64,000 bases of DNA from CAIXSC01 sp046349855 (GCA_046349855.1 JAXMBM010000012.1:1-64000); one strand, 5' to 3'; positions 1 to 9,517 are shown, numbered from the stretch's first letter. The notes: a model not told the origin generated them from the sequence alone. Translations and numbers: made by a program.

Positions 1-811
1 AACCATCCATCTTCGCGGGGAGATGCGTCCCGCGGCGCAGATGAATGCAGGCGCGAATGCGGAGCAGGAAATAGTAGGCCTCCAGATCGCGCTGATCGTC
101 CAGTCCGGCATAGACTTCCCAGGAATGGCAGAACGGCGGTCCGCCGAGCGTCCAGACGCCGGCGAGAAAGGCGCGGAGTCCTTCTTTCTTGATGTCGAAC
201 TGGTCGAGCCGTTCGCAGGCTGCCTCGGCCCGCGAACAACAGACGCCGCGCCAGGAACTGCTCACATGCAGAAAATGCTCGAACGGATCAAACGTCGCGC
301 GAATCCGCTCGCGAAACTGCCGCGCCAGGTCGTGCGGGTCGTAGACCGCGCTCATGTCAAGGAACGCGTTAAGCTGGATGCCGGCAAGCGCCGGGAGGTG
401 CTCCAGGTTGTACGGCTGCGGCCAGATCGGAAAGCCGTACGACTCGACGAACTGCTTGCCATGAATCGTCTGGGCGAGCAGCCGATCGAGAAACGGATTG
501 TGCTCGGTCGATTCCTCGAACAACAGCGCGAAATCGGTATCCGAGCAGGGCGTCATCTCGCCGCGGCCCGTGCCGCCAATCGCGACCAGTGCAAACGGGC
601 GATCGTAGCCGAATTCCTGCTGCTGAGCGGCCAGCCAATGGGCCACCAGCGTGGTGTGCAACACGGTCCGGCGGGCCGCCAGATGGCGGCCGTTGTCCAG
701 CACCGGCGAACGAATCTCGCGGTCGAGCTGCTCGCAGAACCGCCGGTAGGTTTCACGGGGCCCATACTCGCTGATGGCCCGCGCGACTTCGGGATCGCAC
801 TCCAGTCGCAT
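1..811 (-). CDS. GlnD-like nucleotidyltransferase, partial (runs off the left edge)
   Basis: The reading frame is open from the start codon to the window edge, so only the N-terminal 270 residues are present. A nucleotidyltransferase-fold signature lies near residues 78-93: GGTGRGEM followed by a D-x-D pair in SDTDF. This matches the N-terminal domain of PII uridylyltransferase (GlnD) and of the related DUF294-type proteins. A substrate-binding or HD/ACT region, if any, lies outside the window, so the acceptor protein cannot be told. The ATG at 811 has a weak AAAGG upstream. An in-frame ATG at 862 would add 17 residues and is the alternative. A link to the glutamine synthetase at 61.1 kb is only a thought. 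Confidence 0.75.
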   Translation of the reverse strand, partial: MRLECDPEVARAISEYGPRETYRRFCEQLDREIRSPVLDNGRHLAARRTVLHTTLVAHWLAAQQQEFGYDRPFALVAIGGTGRGEMTPCSDTDFALLFEESTEHNPFLDRLLAQTIHGKQFVESYGFPIWPQPYNLEHLPALAGIQLNAFLDMSAVYDPHDLARQFRERIRATFDPFEHFLHVSSSWRGVCCSRAEAACERLDQFDIKKEGLRAFLAGVWTLGGPPFCHSWEVYAGLDDQRDLEAYYFLLRIRACIHLRRGTHLPAKMDG

Positions 812-977
812 GACTTCTGCCTTTGTGCCGAGGGACGACTGTGTTGTCGCAGATTCCCTCATCGGCGTAAACCCGGGGCCCCGCGCCCGGTCCCCTGCCC
901 GTCCCGCGCCTCACCACCTCCGCCGCGCCTGGCCACGACCACCCACCACGCACTCGCAACAGTTACAATCACCCACC

Positions 978-1379
978 ATGAACATCCAATACCTCAATCC
1001 GCCGACCCTCTGTCCGACCCATGGCTGGACTCACGTGGTGTCCGTCACCGGAGGCCGCACGATCTATATCTCCGGCCAGGTGGGAATCAACGAGCGCGGA
1101 GAAGTGGTGGGACCAGGTGATCTGGCGGCGCAGACCGAGCAGACATTCCGCAACCTGGAGCACGCGCTGACCGCAGCCGGAGCGACCTTCCGCGACGTCG
1201 TGAAGACGAATCTGTACGTGGTGGGACTGCAACCCGCACACGTCCCCATTCTCCGCGCCATCCGGGCCCGCTATGTCTCGGCCGAGCATCCGCCCGTGAG
1301 CACGCTGGTCGGAGTCTCGGCGCTGGTCGGCCCCGAATGGCTCATCGAAATCGAAGCGGTCGCTGTCGTCCCGGAGTGA
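978..1379 (+). CDS. RidA family protein (YjgF/YER057c/UK114), enamine/imine deaminase-like
   Basis: This 133-residue protein has the usual RidA length and pattern: an SGQVG segment, the helix TFRNLEHALTAAGATF, a VVKTNLYV strand, and a C-terminal PEWLIEIEAVAVV strand. Family members hydrolyse reactive enamine/imine intermediates made by PLP enzymes. In canonical RidA an arginine in the sequence R-x-x-x-x-V near residue 105 contacts the substrate. Here the equivalent stretch reads HPPVSTLVGVSAL and no such arginine is obvious, so it may belong to a Rid subgroup with other activity. The start was chosen at the ATG giving the canonical N-terminus; the longer upstream frame overlaps the GlnD-like gene on the other strand. 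Confidence 0.85.
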   Translation: MNIQYLNPPTLCPTHGWTHVVSVTGGRTIYISGQVGINERGEVVGPGDLAAQTEQTFRNLEHALTAAGATFRDVVKTNLYVVGLQPAHVPILRAIRARYVSAEHPPVSTLVGVSALVGPEWLIEIEAVAVVPE

Positions 1380-1397
1380 TCACGATCTCGCCCTCAC

Positions 1398-2963
1398 TCA
1401 GTCGACTCGGCGAAGGATCCTCAGAGTCCGAGCTGGCAGCGTCCACTGCGTACCGCGCTGGGGCGGGTTGAGGGCCGCGTCTTCGTACGTGCCGTGCATG
1501 GTAACCGTCGCGGGTTCTCGACCGTAGTTGGCCAGCACGAGGCTGAGTTGACGATTGGCGAACATCGACGCCACCACTCCCGCGGGCAGGGGCGCGCCGA
1601 ACAGTCGAGAGTCACCGATCTCCAGCCAGGCCCACGTCCCTTCCTCGACCAGCGGCAGATACCGCTTTAGCCACCTGCCGTACACGGTCCGGGTCTCCGG
1701 TCGCCCCGGCACTTCATCCCAGGCACTGTAGGTGTGAAGCTTCTTGGGGTCGGCCTGGAATTGCGCCCAGGCGTCGCGGCAGCGCTGCAGCCAGAAGTCG
1801 TCCTGGTATTTGACGCCCGGCACAAATCCCCGTTCGCCCGTGAAAATGCGGCCGCCCATCGTCACGGGGAACTGCAGGTAGGGAATCGCGTGGAGGTACG
1901 GTTCGTCCTCGGTCTCGACCTTGGTGAACCCCATGTCGAGACAGGGGACGACGTACGGGGCCAGATGCCGCGTCGCCTCCCGCAACGGATCGGCCTGCGC
2001 GACTCCTTCACCGACCCACAGGTAATCGTACGTCTTGAGTCCACCCGCCAGCGGTCCTTCGGCTCCATTGACATGCAGCTTGAGGATCGCGCCGCGCCGC
2101 TGCACCTCGGCATAGATGAGGGCCAGCAAGTCGGCGAAGGCACCGTCCAGCTCCGGAGTTTCTTCGAACGCCGGCACCTCATCTTCCGCCAGCGGCATGT
2201 TCCGCTTGGCCGCATGCCGGTTCGACAGATAGCCGCCGTCGATGTAAATGCCGTCGGTGCCATATTCGTCGAGCACCTGAGCAAACTTGTGGAGCACGAA
2301 GGAGCGCCACCCGGGGCTGGCCGGCGAACACCGTCCCATGTCCCAGTAACCCACGACAAGGAAATCACCCGGTCGACTCCAGGCCGCGCGATAATCGGGA
2401 TCGCTGCGCTGCAGAAAGCAGGTCGACAGGTAGGTGAGGACCTTCATGCCGCGCCGCCGCGCCATGTCGAGAAACCGCCGATAGCCCGCCGGATTGACCG
2501 GCGAGTATTTGTCGCCACCGAACAGGCGCAGCGAATCGTTCCAGTCGTCGAACACCTGGAGCACCTGGATGCCGAGGGCCCGCAGGCGATCGAGTTCCTG
2601 CTCGTCCTCCTCACCGGGATCCCATGGCCGGCGGCTCGGATACTCTCCCAGGTTGTAGCAGCACTGCGCCGGCAGATAGTTCGTGACCAGATGCTTCCGC
2701 AGGCAGGATTGGATGTCGCGCGTGGCCTGGCCAATGTTCCGCAGGCGCCGCCGATGCTCGTCGGCCGAAAAGTCGAAGACCAGCGACGTGCCACGCGCGG
2801 GTTCCGCCTGGGCCTCGGAGCCCGGTCGCGCCGCGGGGGCGGCCGGGGCCGCGGGAGCTTCGTCCGCTCGGCAAGTCTGGTCGACCGCCGGCATGGACAA
2901 ACCCGCTCCCGCAGCCGCCGCCAGCGACTGCGTGGTCGCCTTCAAGAATCGTCGTCGATGCAT
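1398..2963 (-). CDS. Tat-exported putative glycoside-hydrolase-like TIM-barrel protein
   Basis: 521 residues. The N-terminus MHRRRFLKATTQ followed by an alanine-rich hydrophobic stretch is a twin-arginine signal, which decides the start; the ten codons upstream are ignored. The mature part contains alternating strands such as GIQVLQVFDDWN, GMKVLTYLSTCFLQ, DGIYIDGGYLSNRH and ILKLHVNGAEG, typical of (beta/alpha)8 barrels of the alpha-amylase/GH superfamily. The acidic residues in DGIYIDGG are candidate catalytic or ligand residues. The C-terminal 80 residues look like a beta-sandwich. The substrate is unknown. It converges on the RidA gene with only 18 bp between the two stops. Confidence 0.55.
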   Translation of the reverse strand: MHRRRFLKATTQSLAAAAGAGLSMPAVDQTCRADEAPAAPAAPAARPGSEAQAEPARGTSLVFDFSADEHRRRLRNIGQATRDIQSCLRKHLVTNYLPAQCCYNLGEYPSRRPWDPGEEDEQELDRLRALGIQVLQVFDDWNDSLRLFGGDKYSPVNPAGYRRFLDMARRRGMKVLTYLSTCFLQRSDPDYRAAWSRPGDFLVVGYWDMGRCSPASPGWRSFVLHKFAQVLDEYGTDGIYIDGGYLSNRHAAKRNMPLAEDEVPAFEETPELDGAFADLLALIYAEVQRRGAILKLHVNGAEGPLAGGLKTYDYLWVGEGVAQADPLREATRHLAPYVVPCLDMGFTKVETEDEPYLHAIPYLQFPVTMGGRIFTGERGFVPGVKYQDDFWLQRCRDAWAQFQADPKKLHTYSAWDEVPGRPETRTVYGRWLKRYLPLVEEGTWAWLEIGDSRLFGAPLPAGVVASMFANRQLSLVLANYGREPATVTMHGTYEDAALNPPQRGTQWTLPARTLRILRRVD

Positions 2964-3046
2964 CGGTACCCTCCTCCGCCAGGAATTCAGCACGGACGGC
3001 GCGCCGCCGACTCGCCCGCGACGTCCCCCATCTTCGCTGACAGATG

Positions 3047-4384
3047 TTACGTGCTGGCGGCGAGTCCCGGGAGGGTCCCGGTGCTGGTGCCGAAACGCTC
3101 GATGTCCAACCCGAGCCGCTGCAACAGGCTGACGTAAAGATTACTCAGCGGCGGCGCCTGGGCCGGATCAAACGCCAGATGCTGCCCATGCCGGAATCCA
3201 CCGCCGGCCAGCAGCACCGGCAGATTCTTCGAAGAATGGTTACTGGCGTTGCCCAGGTTGCTGCCGAAGAACACCATGGTGCGGTCCAGCAGGCTGTCTT
3301 CCTGTTCGCGAGTGTCGCGGAGTTTCCGCAACAGTTCGTGGACCGTCTTCATCTTTTCGAGTTCGACCGCGCGAAGCTGAGCGATCTTCTGCGGATCCTG
3401 GCCGTGGTGCGACAGATCGTGGTGTCCCAGCGACACGCCGGGGATCGGCGGCACGAGACTCGTCCCCAGGAGCAGCAACGTCACGAGCCGCGTCGAATCG
3501 GTCTGCAGCGCCAGATGCACGAGATCAAACATCAGCCGCGTCTTGCCGATCAGGTCGGCGGGATTCATGTTGTTCTGCGGAGGAGGCACGGCGACGTGGG
3601 GCTTGGGACGGCGCGACCACTCCTCGGCCGTCACCAGGCGCTGCTCGAGTTCTCTCACGCTGGTGAAGTACTCGTCGACCTTTTCCCGGTCGCGCTGACC
3701 CAGCTGCGGGCGAAGTCCGCGGGCCTGCTCCCGCACCGTGTCCAGGATGCTCTGGCCATCACGCAGGCGCCGCGTCTGCGCCTGCACTTCCTCCGGTCGG
3801 CCTTCCAGGAACAGTCGGCCGAACACTTGCGCCGGAAAAATGTCGGGCGGCACGAGCGCCCCGCTGCGGGTCCACGACAGCCCAAACCCCTCGGCTGACA
3901 AGGACAGGCTGGAAAACCGAGTCCGCCCTCCCAGCTGTTCGGCCGCCAACTGATCGAGCGAAATGGAGTTGCGGAAACCGCCGCGAATCTCCGGATGGGG
4001 GGCCGCCGTCAAGAAGCTGTACAGCGAATCATGACTCGATCCGACATCGGGATGCGCAAGTCCGGAGATGATCGTGTACTGCTGACGGAATTCGTCGATC
4101 GGCTCGAGATACGGACTGGCCGTGTACCCCTCACCCGTCTGCTCGGGGAAGAAGTACGGCGCATGCACCCCGAGAGGCGTGCAGATGCAAACCAGCCTGC
4201 GCGGTGGCGGTGCGGGACGTTCGCCGGCACGCAGCCGAGGAACGAAACGGTCGAGCAACGGGAGGGCGAGCGTGACGCCAGCCGCGCGCAGGAAGCGACG
4301 CCGAGCTGCGTGCCGGTCATCCCCGCGATCCCGTGCCGGCCTGTCGCCATCGGTCCCGGTGGGCCGAAACTTAGCTGAACTCAT
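3047..4384 (-). CDS. DUF1552 domain protein, Tat-exported
   Basis: 445 residues. A twin-arginine-type leader (ARRRFLRAAGVTLALPLLDRF) is followed by a DUF1552 body with features such as VCICTPLGVHAPYFFP, SLDQLAAEQLGG, a helix around VRELEQRL, and the C-terminal VFFGSNLGNASNHSSKNLPVLLAG. These proteins belong to the alkaline-phosphatase-like fold related to DUF1501 and are nearly always encoded next to DUF1592 cytochrome proteins, as here (26 bp downstream of that gene). ATG 4384 was chosen because AGGAG lies 8 nt upstream. A GTG at 4414, overlapping the previous stop, is the alternative. The function of the family is not established. Confidence 0.85.
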   Translation of the reverse strand: MSSAKFRPTGTDGDRPARDRGDDRHAARRRFLRAAGVTLALPLLDRFVPRLRAGERPAPPPRRLVCICTPLGVHAPYFFPEQTGEGYTASPYLEPIDEFRQQYTIISGLAHPDVGSSHDSLYSFLTAAPHPEIRGGFRNSISLDQLAAEQLGGRTRFSSLSLSAEGFGLSWTRSGALVPPDIFPAQVFGRLFLEGRPEEVQAQTRRLRDGQSILDTVREQARGLRPQLGQRDREKVDEYFTSVRELEQRLVTAEEWSRRPKPHVAVPPPQNNMNPADLIGKTRLMFDLVHLALQTDSTRLVTLLLLGTSLVPPIPGVSLGHHDLSHHGQDPQKIAQLRAVELEKMKTVHELLRKLRDTREQEDSLLDRTMVFFGSNLGNASNHSSKNLPVLLAGGGFRHGQHLAFDPAQAPPLSNLYVSLLQRLGLDIERFGTSTGTLPGLAAST

Positions 4385-4410
4385 CGCTCGACTCCTGGCA
4401 GGACGGACGC

Positions 4411-6912
4411 TCACTTGTGCTGAAACAGGGGACTCTGCACGATCTCGTGAATCAACGACCGGAACCCGTAATCGCGTTCGCGCACCCGCTCGACGATCCG
4501 CTCGACCTCGGGCTCATCATCGATCGTCGGCGCCGCCCCGGTCGCGTAGGTGACCAGCTTGCGCGTCAGCGCCCGGACGAACCGCTCGCGGTCGGCCAGC
4601 AGCAGTTGTTTGAGATCATCGATGTGGCGGAACGAGCGGCCGTCGGACAGCGTGTCGGCCGGATCGACCGCGGGCCCGCGCAGATAGTGCATGCGGCGGC
4701 CGTCGATCGTTACGGGCTGCCCCACCCCGCTGGTGCGATAGTGTTCGCGCCAGCCCCCGATCACGTCGAAACTCTCCAGCGCGAACCCCAGCGGATCTAT
4801 CTGGCGGTGACAACCCGCGCAGGCGTCCAGCTGCCGATGTTTCGCCAGCTGTTGCCGGATGGTCGTCGCGCCACGAATGTCGGGCTCGAGCGCCGACACG
4901 TTCTCGGGCGGTGGTGGCGGAGTGATCCCCAGGATCCTCTCCAGCACCCAGGCTCCGCGGGTCACCGGCGAGGTCTGCGTGCCATTGGCGGTCACTTTGA
5001 GCACGCTGGCCATCGTCAGCACACCTCCCCGGTGACTGTCTGGCGGGAGCGGCACGCGGCGGAATTCCCAGCCTTCAATCCCGGGAATACCGTAGTGCCG
5101 CGCGAGGCGGCCGTTGAGCACGGAAAAGTCGGACGCCAGAAAGTTCGTGACACTCAGATCGTGCCGCAGCAATTCGGCAAAGAACAGTTCGGTCTCGCGC
5201 ACCATCGAGACCTTGAGCATCTCGTCGAACTCGGGATACAGAATGTGGCTCGGGATCGTGAAATCGATGTCGCGCAGTCCCAGCCACTGGCCCACGAAGT
5301 TCCGTCCGAACTCCTGGGCCCGCGGATCGTCCAACAGCCGCTCGACCTGCCGCCGCAGTTCGCTGCGATCGGCGAGCCGTGGTGGGGTCACCGCGGTGGC
5401 CTCGTCGCCCGCGGCTCCCTGTCCACCCTCGACGGCTGCGGGCGGTAGCGCACCGGCCGCCGCCAGCAGTTCGTCATCGGGCAGCGAGCTCCAGAGAAAA
5501 TACGACAGGCGGCTGGCGAGCGCCGGGGGGGCGAGCGGGCCGGGGGTTTCGTGCAGAAAGAGGAATTCAGGCGACACTAGAATCGCCGCCAGCCCGACGC
5601 GGACAGCCTGTTCGAACGACCGCGGCTCGGCGAGCTTCACGCGGACCAGTTCGACGAGCGGTCGCAGTTCCTCGTCGCTCACCGGCCGCCGCCACGCGCG
5701 GGCGGCAAACCGCCGCAAGATACGTTCGGCGTCCCGCAGCGGATCCTGCGAGACCACTTCCACTCGCCCCGCATTCCCTCCTCCCGCAGCCACCGGCTGC
5801 TGGGGCAGGTCGCCAAACAACCGGCGATGGCTGGCGGGCGGCCAGGTCTCATGGAGCGGCCCTTCGACCTCGACCCAGTCAATTGCCAGGCCAGGTCCGT
5901 CGTAGTCGGCGGCCCCGATCTTGTGCACGGCCTGGGACGAAGCGAGCCCGTACGGCAGGATGCGCAGCGTCTCCCGCGGCTCCAGCTCTTCCACAAATTC
6001 CACCACGCGCGAGCCCTCGGCCGGCGCGTCGAAGTAACTCACCAGATGCGGCTTGCCCGTCATGAGCATCAGCCCGGCATCGACGCGGTAGGTCACCGGC
6101 CGGCCACCGCTGGCCACGGCCGAGGCCGAGATACGGAAACGGTATCGTCCGCGGTCGGGTGGATAGAACGGCGACAGCACGACGGCCTGCCAGGGGGAGG
6201 AACTGAGCATCACGACACCGCCGTCCTCGCGCTGCCGGAACACACTTTCCGTGGTCACCTTCACCTGGTGCGTTTCGCGGAGGCTGTAGCGCTGGCGAAT
6301 GACGCGCGGGGCCGGCCCGTTGGCGATCGCCACGTGGAGCGCGGCGTCGGCCGCCGCCAGGTAGCGTTCGAGCAGAAACGAGGAGACGTGGAGCGCCGCG
6401 CCGACGTTGTCGAATCCATCGGCCGAACTGTCGGGCGGCAGCAGGTCGCGCACGACGACCTGCACTCCCAGCAGGTCCCGCAGCGTGTTTTCGTATTCGA
6501 CGCGATTCAGACGCCGCCAGGTGACCCGTCCCTCGCGGGCGCGCTGGTCTCGCCGCGCCGCCCGCAGTGCTTGCTGAATGCCCTGAGTCGCCGTGCGGGT
6601 TTCCTCGGCCGTGAGGCGGGGCCGATCCTCGGGCGGCATCTCGCCGGCGGACAACCGTTGCACGACGCGCGACCAGCGAGCCGCGGTGGGGTCATCCGTC
6701 AGATCGGTCCCCAGGCGTTCCAGATCCAGGTCCCCTTTCGCCTGCGGACCGGCATGACAGGCCAGGCAGTGCTGCTGCAACACGGCCCGGACCTGGGGAG
6801 CGAACTCGGAGTCCGCAGCGGCGACACCCCGCGCCACACCTCCCGGGGCGAACGACAGAACTCCGAGCGCCAGGAGCACCCGCAGGTTCGGCAAGGGTCG
6901 CGGAGAGCTCAT
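4411..6912 (-). CDS. Planctomycete cytochrome c protein (PSCyt / DUF1587-DUF1592-DUF1588-DUF1585)
   Basis: 833 residues with an N-terminal signal peptide. A single c-type heme motif CLACH lies near residue 50. It is followed by DUF1587 (RLNRVEYENTLRDLLG, about 132-148), a central beta-rich carbohydrate-binding-like segment, DUF1595/DUF1592 (LASRLSYFLWSSLPDDELL), DUF1588 with a C-x-x-C-H pair (ACAGCHRQIDPLGFALE) and the C-terminal DUF1585 (RKLVTYATGA to SPLFQ). The second CxxCH may bind another heme. It is exported and probably takes part in extracytoplasmic redox or polymer breakdown; the exact role is unknown. Its ATG directly abuts the stop of the TadE-like gene upstream. Confidence 0.88.
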   Translation of the reverse strand: MSSPRPLPNLRVLLALGVLSFAPGGVARGVAAADSEFAPQVRAVLQQHCLACHAGPQAKGDLDLERLGTDLTDDPTAARWSRVVQRLSAGEMPPEDRPRLTAEETRTATQGIQQALRAARRDQRAREGRVTWRRLNRVEYENTLRDLLGVQVVVRDLLPPDSSADGFDNVGAALHVSSFLLERYLAAADAALHVAIANGPAPRVIRQRYSLRETHQVKVTTESVFRQREDGGVVMLSSSPWQAVVLSPFYPPDRGRYRFRISASAVASGGRPVTYRVDAGLMLMTGKPHLVSYFDAPAEGSRVVEFVEELEPRETLRILPYGLASSQAVHKIGAADYDGPGLAIDWVEVEGPLHETWPPASHRRLFGDLPQQPVAAGGGNAGRVEVVSQDPLRDAERILRRFAARAWRRPVSDEELRPLVELVRVKLAEPRSFEQAVRVGLAAILVSPEFLFLHETPGPLAPPALASRLSYFLWSSLPDDELLAAAGALPPAAVEGGQGAAGDEATAVTPPRLADRSELRRQVERLLDDPRAQEFGRNFVGQWLGLRDIDFTIPSHILYPEFDEMLKVSMVRETELFFAELLRHDLSVTNFLASDFSVLNGRLARHYGIPGIEGWEFRRVPLPPDSHRGGVLTMASVLKVTANGTQTSPVTRGAWVLERILGITPPPPPENVSALEPDIRGATTIRQQLAKHRQLDACAGCHRQIDPLGFALESFDVIGGWREHYRTSGVGQPVTIDGRRMHYLRGPAVDPADTLSDGRSFRHIDDLKQLLLADRERFVRALTRKLVTYATGAAPTIDDEPEVERIVERVRERDYGFRSLIHEIVQSPLFQHK

Positions 6913-8016
6913 TTAATTCATGGGCGGGGGGCGGCTGGCAAGCTGAGACTCAAACTGGCCGATCCGCTGCTGGAAATCCTGCAACTGCTCGATCTTTCGT
7001 TCCAGGATCGGGATGTGCGTCTGCAGGTACTGCAGACGGGCGGGAGGCGGTGGCGGGTCACTTTCGAGTTCCGCCTGGAACTGGGCCAGCGTCGACTGGA
7101 ACATCGACAGAAAACTCCCCGTCAGCGTCCGCGGGAGCCGCGAGATCTGCCCCAGCCGCCAGCGGCTACGACGCGTGTCCCAGACGTCGATCAGCCGATT
7201 GACCTCGCGACGGCGAACTTGATTGCGGTCCAGCGAGCAGCCCTGGCGAATGCGTGGGTGAAAGTCCGGGGCATACCCGCGGTACTCGATCCAGTCCGCA
7301 TCGCGGTCCAGCACGTACAGACCGTCGTAACTGGGAATCGACAGGACATTCAGCACGGCATCGCGGAATGCTCCCGGCAGGCTGGGGTCGGTTTGAGGCA
7401 GTTGATACAGTTCGCGGAGCCGGCGGTGCCAGTTGGGCATTCCCATTTCGCCATTGGTGCGCGAGCCATGCAGCATCGGTTCATCGATCGGACCACTGGC
7501 AAACGACCCGGCGCGGGACAACAGCGGATAACGCCGTTCGACATGAGCGTTGCCGCTCACCGCCCCCGGAAGCGGATCGAGCAGCTGGTTGACGACAAAC
7601 CCATTGGGCAACGGACCGCGAACGACGGGTGCCTGGAGCTGAGGCGGGTCGAGAAAGGCCAGCGCGGGATCCTGATGGACCGTCTCGGTCCGCGTGACGA
7701 CGGCGGTCGTGGGGGCCGGATCGGGCTCGCCCCCTCCCTGGCGCGGCCAGCGCGTTCGCCAGCCTGCATCATGGGCGGCGATCTCACCCCGAATCCGCCA
7801 GGCGGCCATGGTGCCGTAGTTGACCATCAGCGCCATGACGAACAGCAGCACGGGGAGCCAGAGGACGAACTCGACCGGTGCCAGTCCGCGCCGCACCGTA
7901 CCGTGCCGCACCGTACCGTGCCGCACCGTACCGTGCCGCACCGTACCGCGCCGCACCATACCGCGCCGCAGTTGCCGCGCCGGAGAGCCGAATGAGCTCG
8001 AGGGGTGGAGGTACAT
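6913..8016 (-). CDS. TadE-like pilus assembly protein with N-terminal RHGTV repeats
   Basis: 367 residues. After a short basic N-terminus carrying five RHGTV-type pentapeptide repeats comes RRGLAPVEFVLWLPVLLFVMALMV, a TadE-type pseudopilin signal (basic residues, G, then a Glu five residues on) plus one transmembrane segment. The C-terminal 300 residues contain proline-rich and helical stretches, ending with a coiled-coil-like ILERKIEQLQDFQQRIGQFE. TadE family proteins are minor pseudopilins of the Flp pilus apparatus. It is the last gene of the tad cluster. The start is uncertain because every repeat unit carries an in-frame GTG. Confidence 0.65.
   Translation of the reverse strand: MYLHPSSSFGSPARQLRRGMVRRGTVRHGTVRHGTVRHGTVRRGLAPVEFVLWLPVLLFVMALMVNYGTMAAWRIRGEIAAHDAGWRTRWPRQGGGEPDPAPTTAVVTRTETVHQDPALAFLDPPQLQAPVVRGPLPNGFVVNQLLDPLPGAVSGNAHVERRYPLLSRAGSFASGPIDEPMLHGSRTNGEMGMPNWHRRLRELYQLPQTDPSLPGAFRDAVLNVLSIPSYDGLYVLDRDADWIEYRGYAPDFHPRIRQGCSLDRNQVRRREVNRLIDVWDTRRSRWRLGQISRLPRTLTGSFLSMFQSTLAQFQAELESDPPPPPARLQYLQTHIPILERKIEQLQDFQQRIGQFESQLASRPPPMN
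7891..7965. repeat. 15-bp tandem repeat, five units
   Basis: Five consecutive units of CCGCACCGTACCGTG (the last two with one to three changes) lie in the 5' end of the TadE-like gene on the opposite strand, where each encodes Arg-His-Gly-Thr-Val. The unit is a whole number of codons, so gain or loss keeps the frame. Each unit also contains an in-frame GTG, so copy-number change could alter the number of possible starts. Confidence 0.95.
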
Positions 8017-8026
8017 GGGACGGCCT

Positions 8027-9517
8027 TCAGTGATGCGTCAGGTTGCCGAAGTCGCTGGTCGACAACGAGGTCCAGTTAGGAATCTGTCCGGCCGCGACAT
8101 TGTTGACATAGGGAGGCGCGCTGAGGATCTGCGGGAGGAGCTGCGTCGTCGCCGGGACAAGCTGCACGGCCCAGTTCTGCGTCAACAGGTTCCAGGAGTC
8201 GGGGTGCCAGCCGCGTGCCTGCCGTACCACGATCCAGTCCGGTGGCTCGCCTGTGGGTGGTGGCGGCGGAGGCGCCGGATCGGGTGGCAGAATGATCATC
8301 CCTCCCGGCACTCCTCCGATCGACTGCCCCTGAGGATTGGCGTATTGTCCCGGTCGTACTCGAATCAGCCGCCGGCGCGGCACGAACAGTTCGACCTGGG
8401 CAAAGGCCTGCCGGTCGAAAGCGGCCGGATTGCGGAAGACACCGGGCACGAGCGACGCCGGCTGGTGCTCGTAGATCACGCCGACAAACATGAACTCACC
8501 TTCCAGGTAGTCGTTCTGGCTCCCGGGCGATTCGGCGCGGGAGCGAATCTGGAAGAGCAGGTTGCGATCGGGATACTCGACTTCCAGCAGCTGCCGCAGG
8601 TAACCGCAGGTGAAGATCCGCCACAGATTGGCAAACTGCGACATTTTGCCGAAGCGATCGAAGGCCAACAGCGACTCGTTGTTCCAGTCGGCCAGATAGC
8701 GGTTGGCGAGATTCCGTCGCTGGTCGACCGACGCGCGGAAATAATCTGCCTGGAGGCTGGGAGAACCGCCCGAATCGGACGTGTAGGGAGACGGATCGAC
8801 CGCGGGGAGCGAGCGGCGATTGGTCTCACTCATCCCCGCAACGGGATCGACCATCGTGCGCCAGACGACGCCATACAACTGCGCCGTGCGGGGCCAGGCC
8901 TGACCGTGGCGGCGGGCGATCTCGGCAGCCGTCTGCTGAACGAGTCCGGGGGTCGCGGCAGCCAGCGCTCGCTGATATTGCGGGATGGCTTCGGTCGCCA
9001 GGATTTCCTCGAGTACCGGGAGGATCATCTCGGACGCGGCGGCGGCCCATTCGCTGAACGACTGCACCATGGCCCGCTCTCCGGGCACCTTTTGCTGGAT
9101 GGCCTGCCCCAGGCGAGCGAAGGGGGGATATTCCGACGTCGCCAGGAACGGCCCGATCCGTTCCCAGTTGTCGAGGATCTCCTGGGTGTACGAGGCGGCG
9201 TTCTGGTCGCGGGCTTCGCGCATGAAGGCGGTGAGTGCGAACGTGTCGGCCAGCAGATGATTGGTGAAGGCCAGCGTGTTCATGCTCCGCGCCATCACCA
9301 GTCCGCTCGACCACGTCAGCGAGTCGGCAGCGTTCTGCAGCCGCACCTTGCGGTCGACCTCGCGGCTGGAGTTCATCACCAGTCCGAGCAGCATCACGAG
9401 CAGGAGCAGGGCGAACACCGAAGCGATGCTGATCGAGCCGCGCTGGTCGCCATGCAGACCGCGCAACCGCCCCGTCCACGTACCGAGCCTGGATGCCGTC
9501 GTTCGCAGTTCGTTCAT
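8027..9517 (-). CDS. TadG/TadE-like pilus assembly protein (large)
   Basis: 496 residues. DQRGSISIASVFALLLLVMLLGLVMNSS near residues 24-51 is the Tad-type prepilin-like N-terminus with a single membrane anchor. The phrase RLQNAADSLTWSSGLVMARSMN that follows is typical of TadG/Flp-assembly proteins, where a periplasmic domain follows the anchor. The rest is a large soluble domain without a motif I recognise. The start at 9517 is fixed by a 4-bp ATGA overlap with the stop of the preceding TadE-like gene, which implies translational coupling. A proline run (DPAPPPPPPTGEPPD) lies near residue 415. Confidence 0.7.
   Translation of the reverse strand: MNELRTTASRLGTWTGRLRGLHGDQRGSISIASVFALLLLVMLLGLVMNSSREVDRKVRLQNAADSLTWSSGLVMARSMNTLAFTNHLLADTFALTAFMREARDQNAASYTQEILDNWERIGPFLATSEYPPFARLGQAIQQKVPGERAMVQSFSEWAAAASEMILPVLEEILATEAIPQYQRALAAATPGLVQQTAAEIARRHGQAWPRTAQLYGVVWRTMVDPVAGMSETNRRSLPAVDPSPYTSDSGGSPSLQADYFRASVDQRRNLANRYLADWNNESLLAFDRFGKMSQFANLWRIFTCGYLRQLLEVEYPDRNLLFQIRSRAESPGSQNDYLEGEFMFVGVIYEHQPASLVPGVFRNPAAFDRQAFAQVELFVPRRRLIRVRPGQYANPQGQSIGGVPGGMIILPPDPAPPPPPPTGEPPDWIVVRQARGWHPDSWNLLTQNWAVQLVPATTQLLPQILSAPPYVNNVAAGQIPNWTSLSTSDFGNLTHH

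Noticed and set aside
23..1120. Long plus-strand open frame opposite the GlnD-like gene
   Set aside because: It has no family likeness and lies opposite a real catalytic motif on the minus strand; it is a high-GC mirror frame.
5827..7995. 722-codon plus-strand open frame over the DUF1592 and TadE-like genes
   Set aside because: It crosses two well-supported minus-strand genes and has no recognisable domain.
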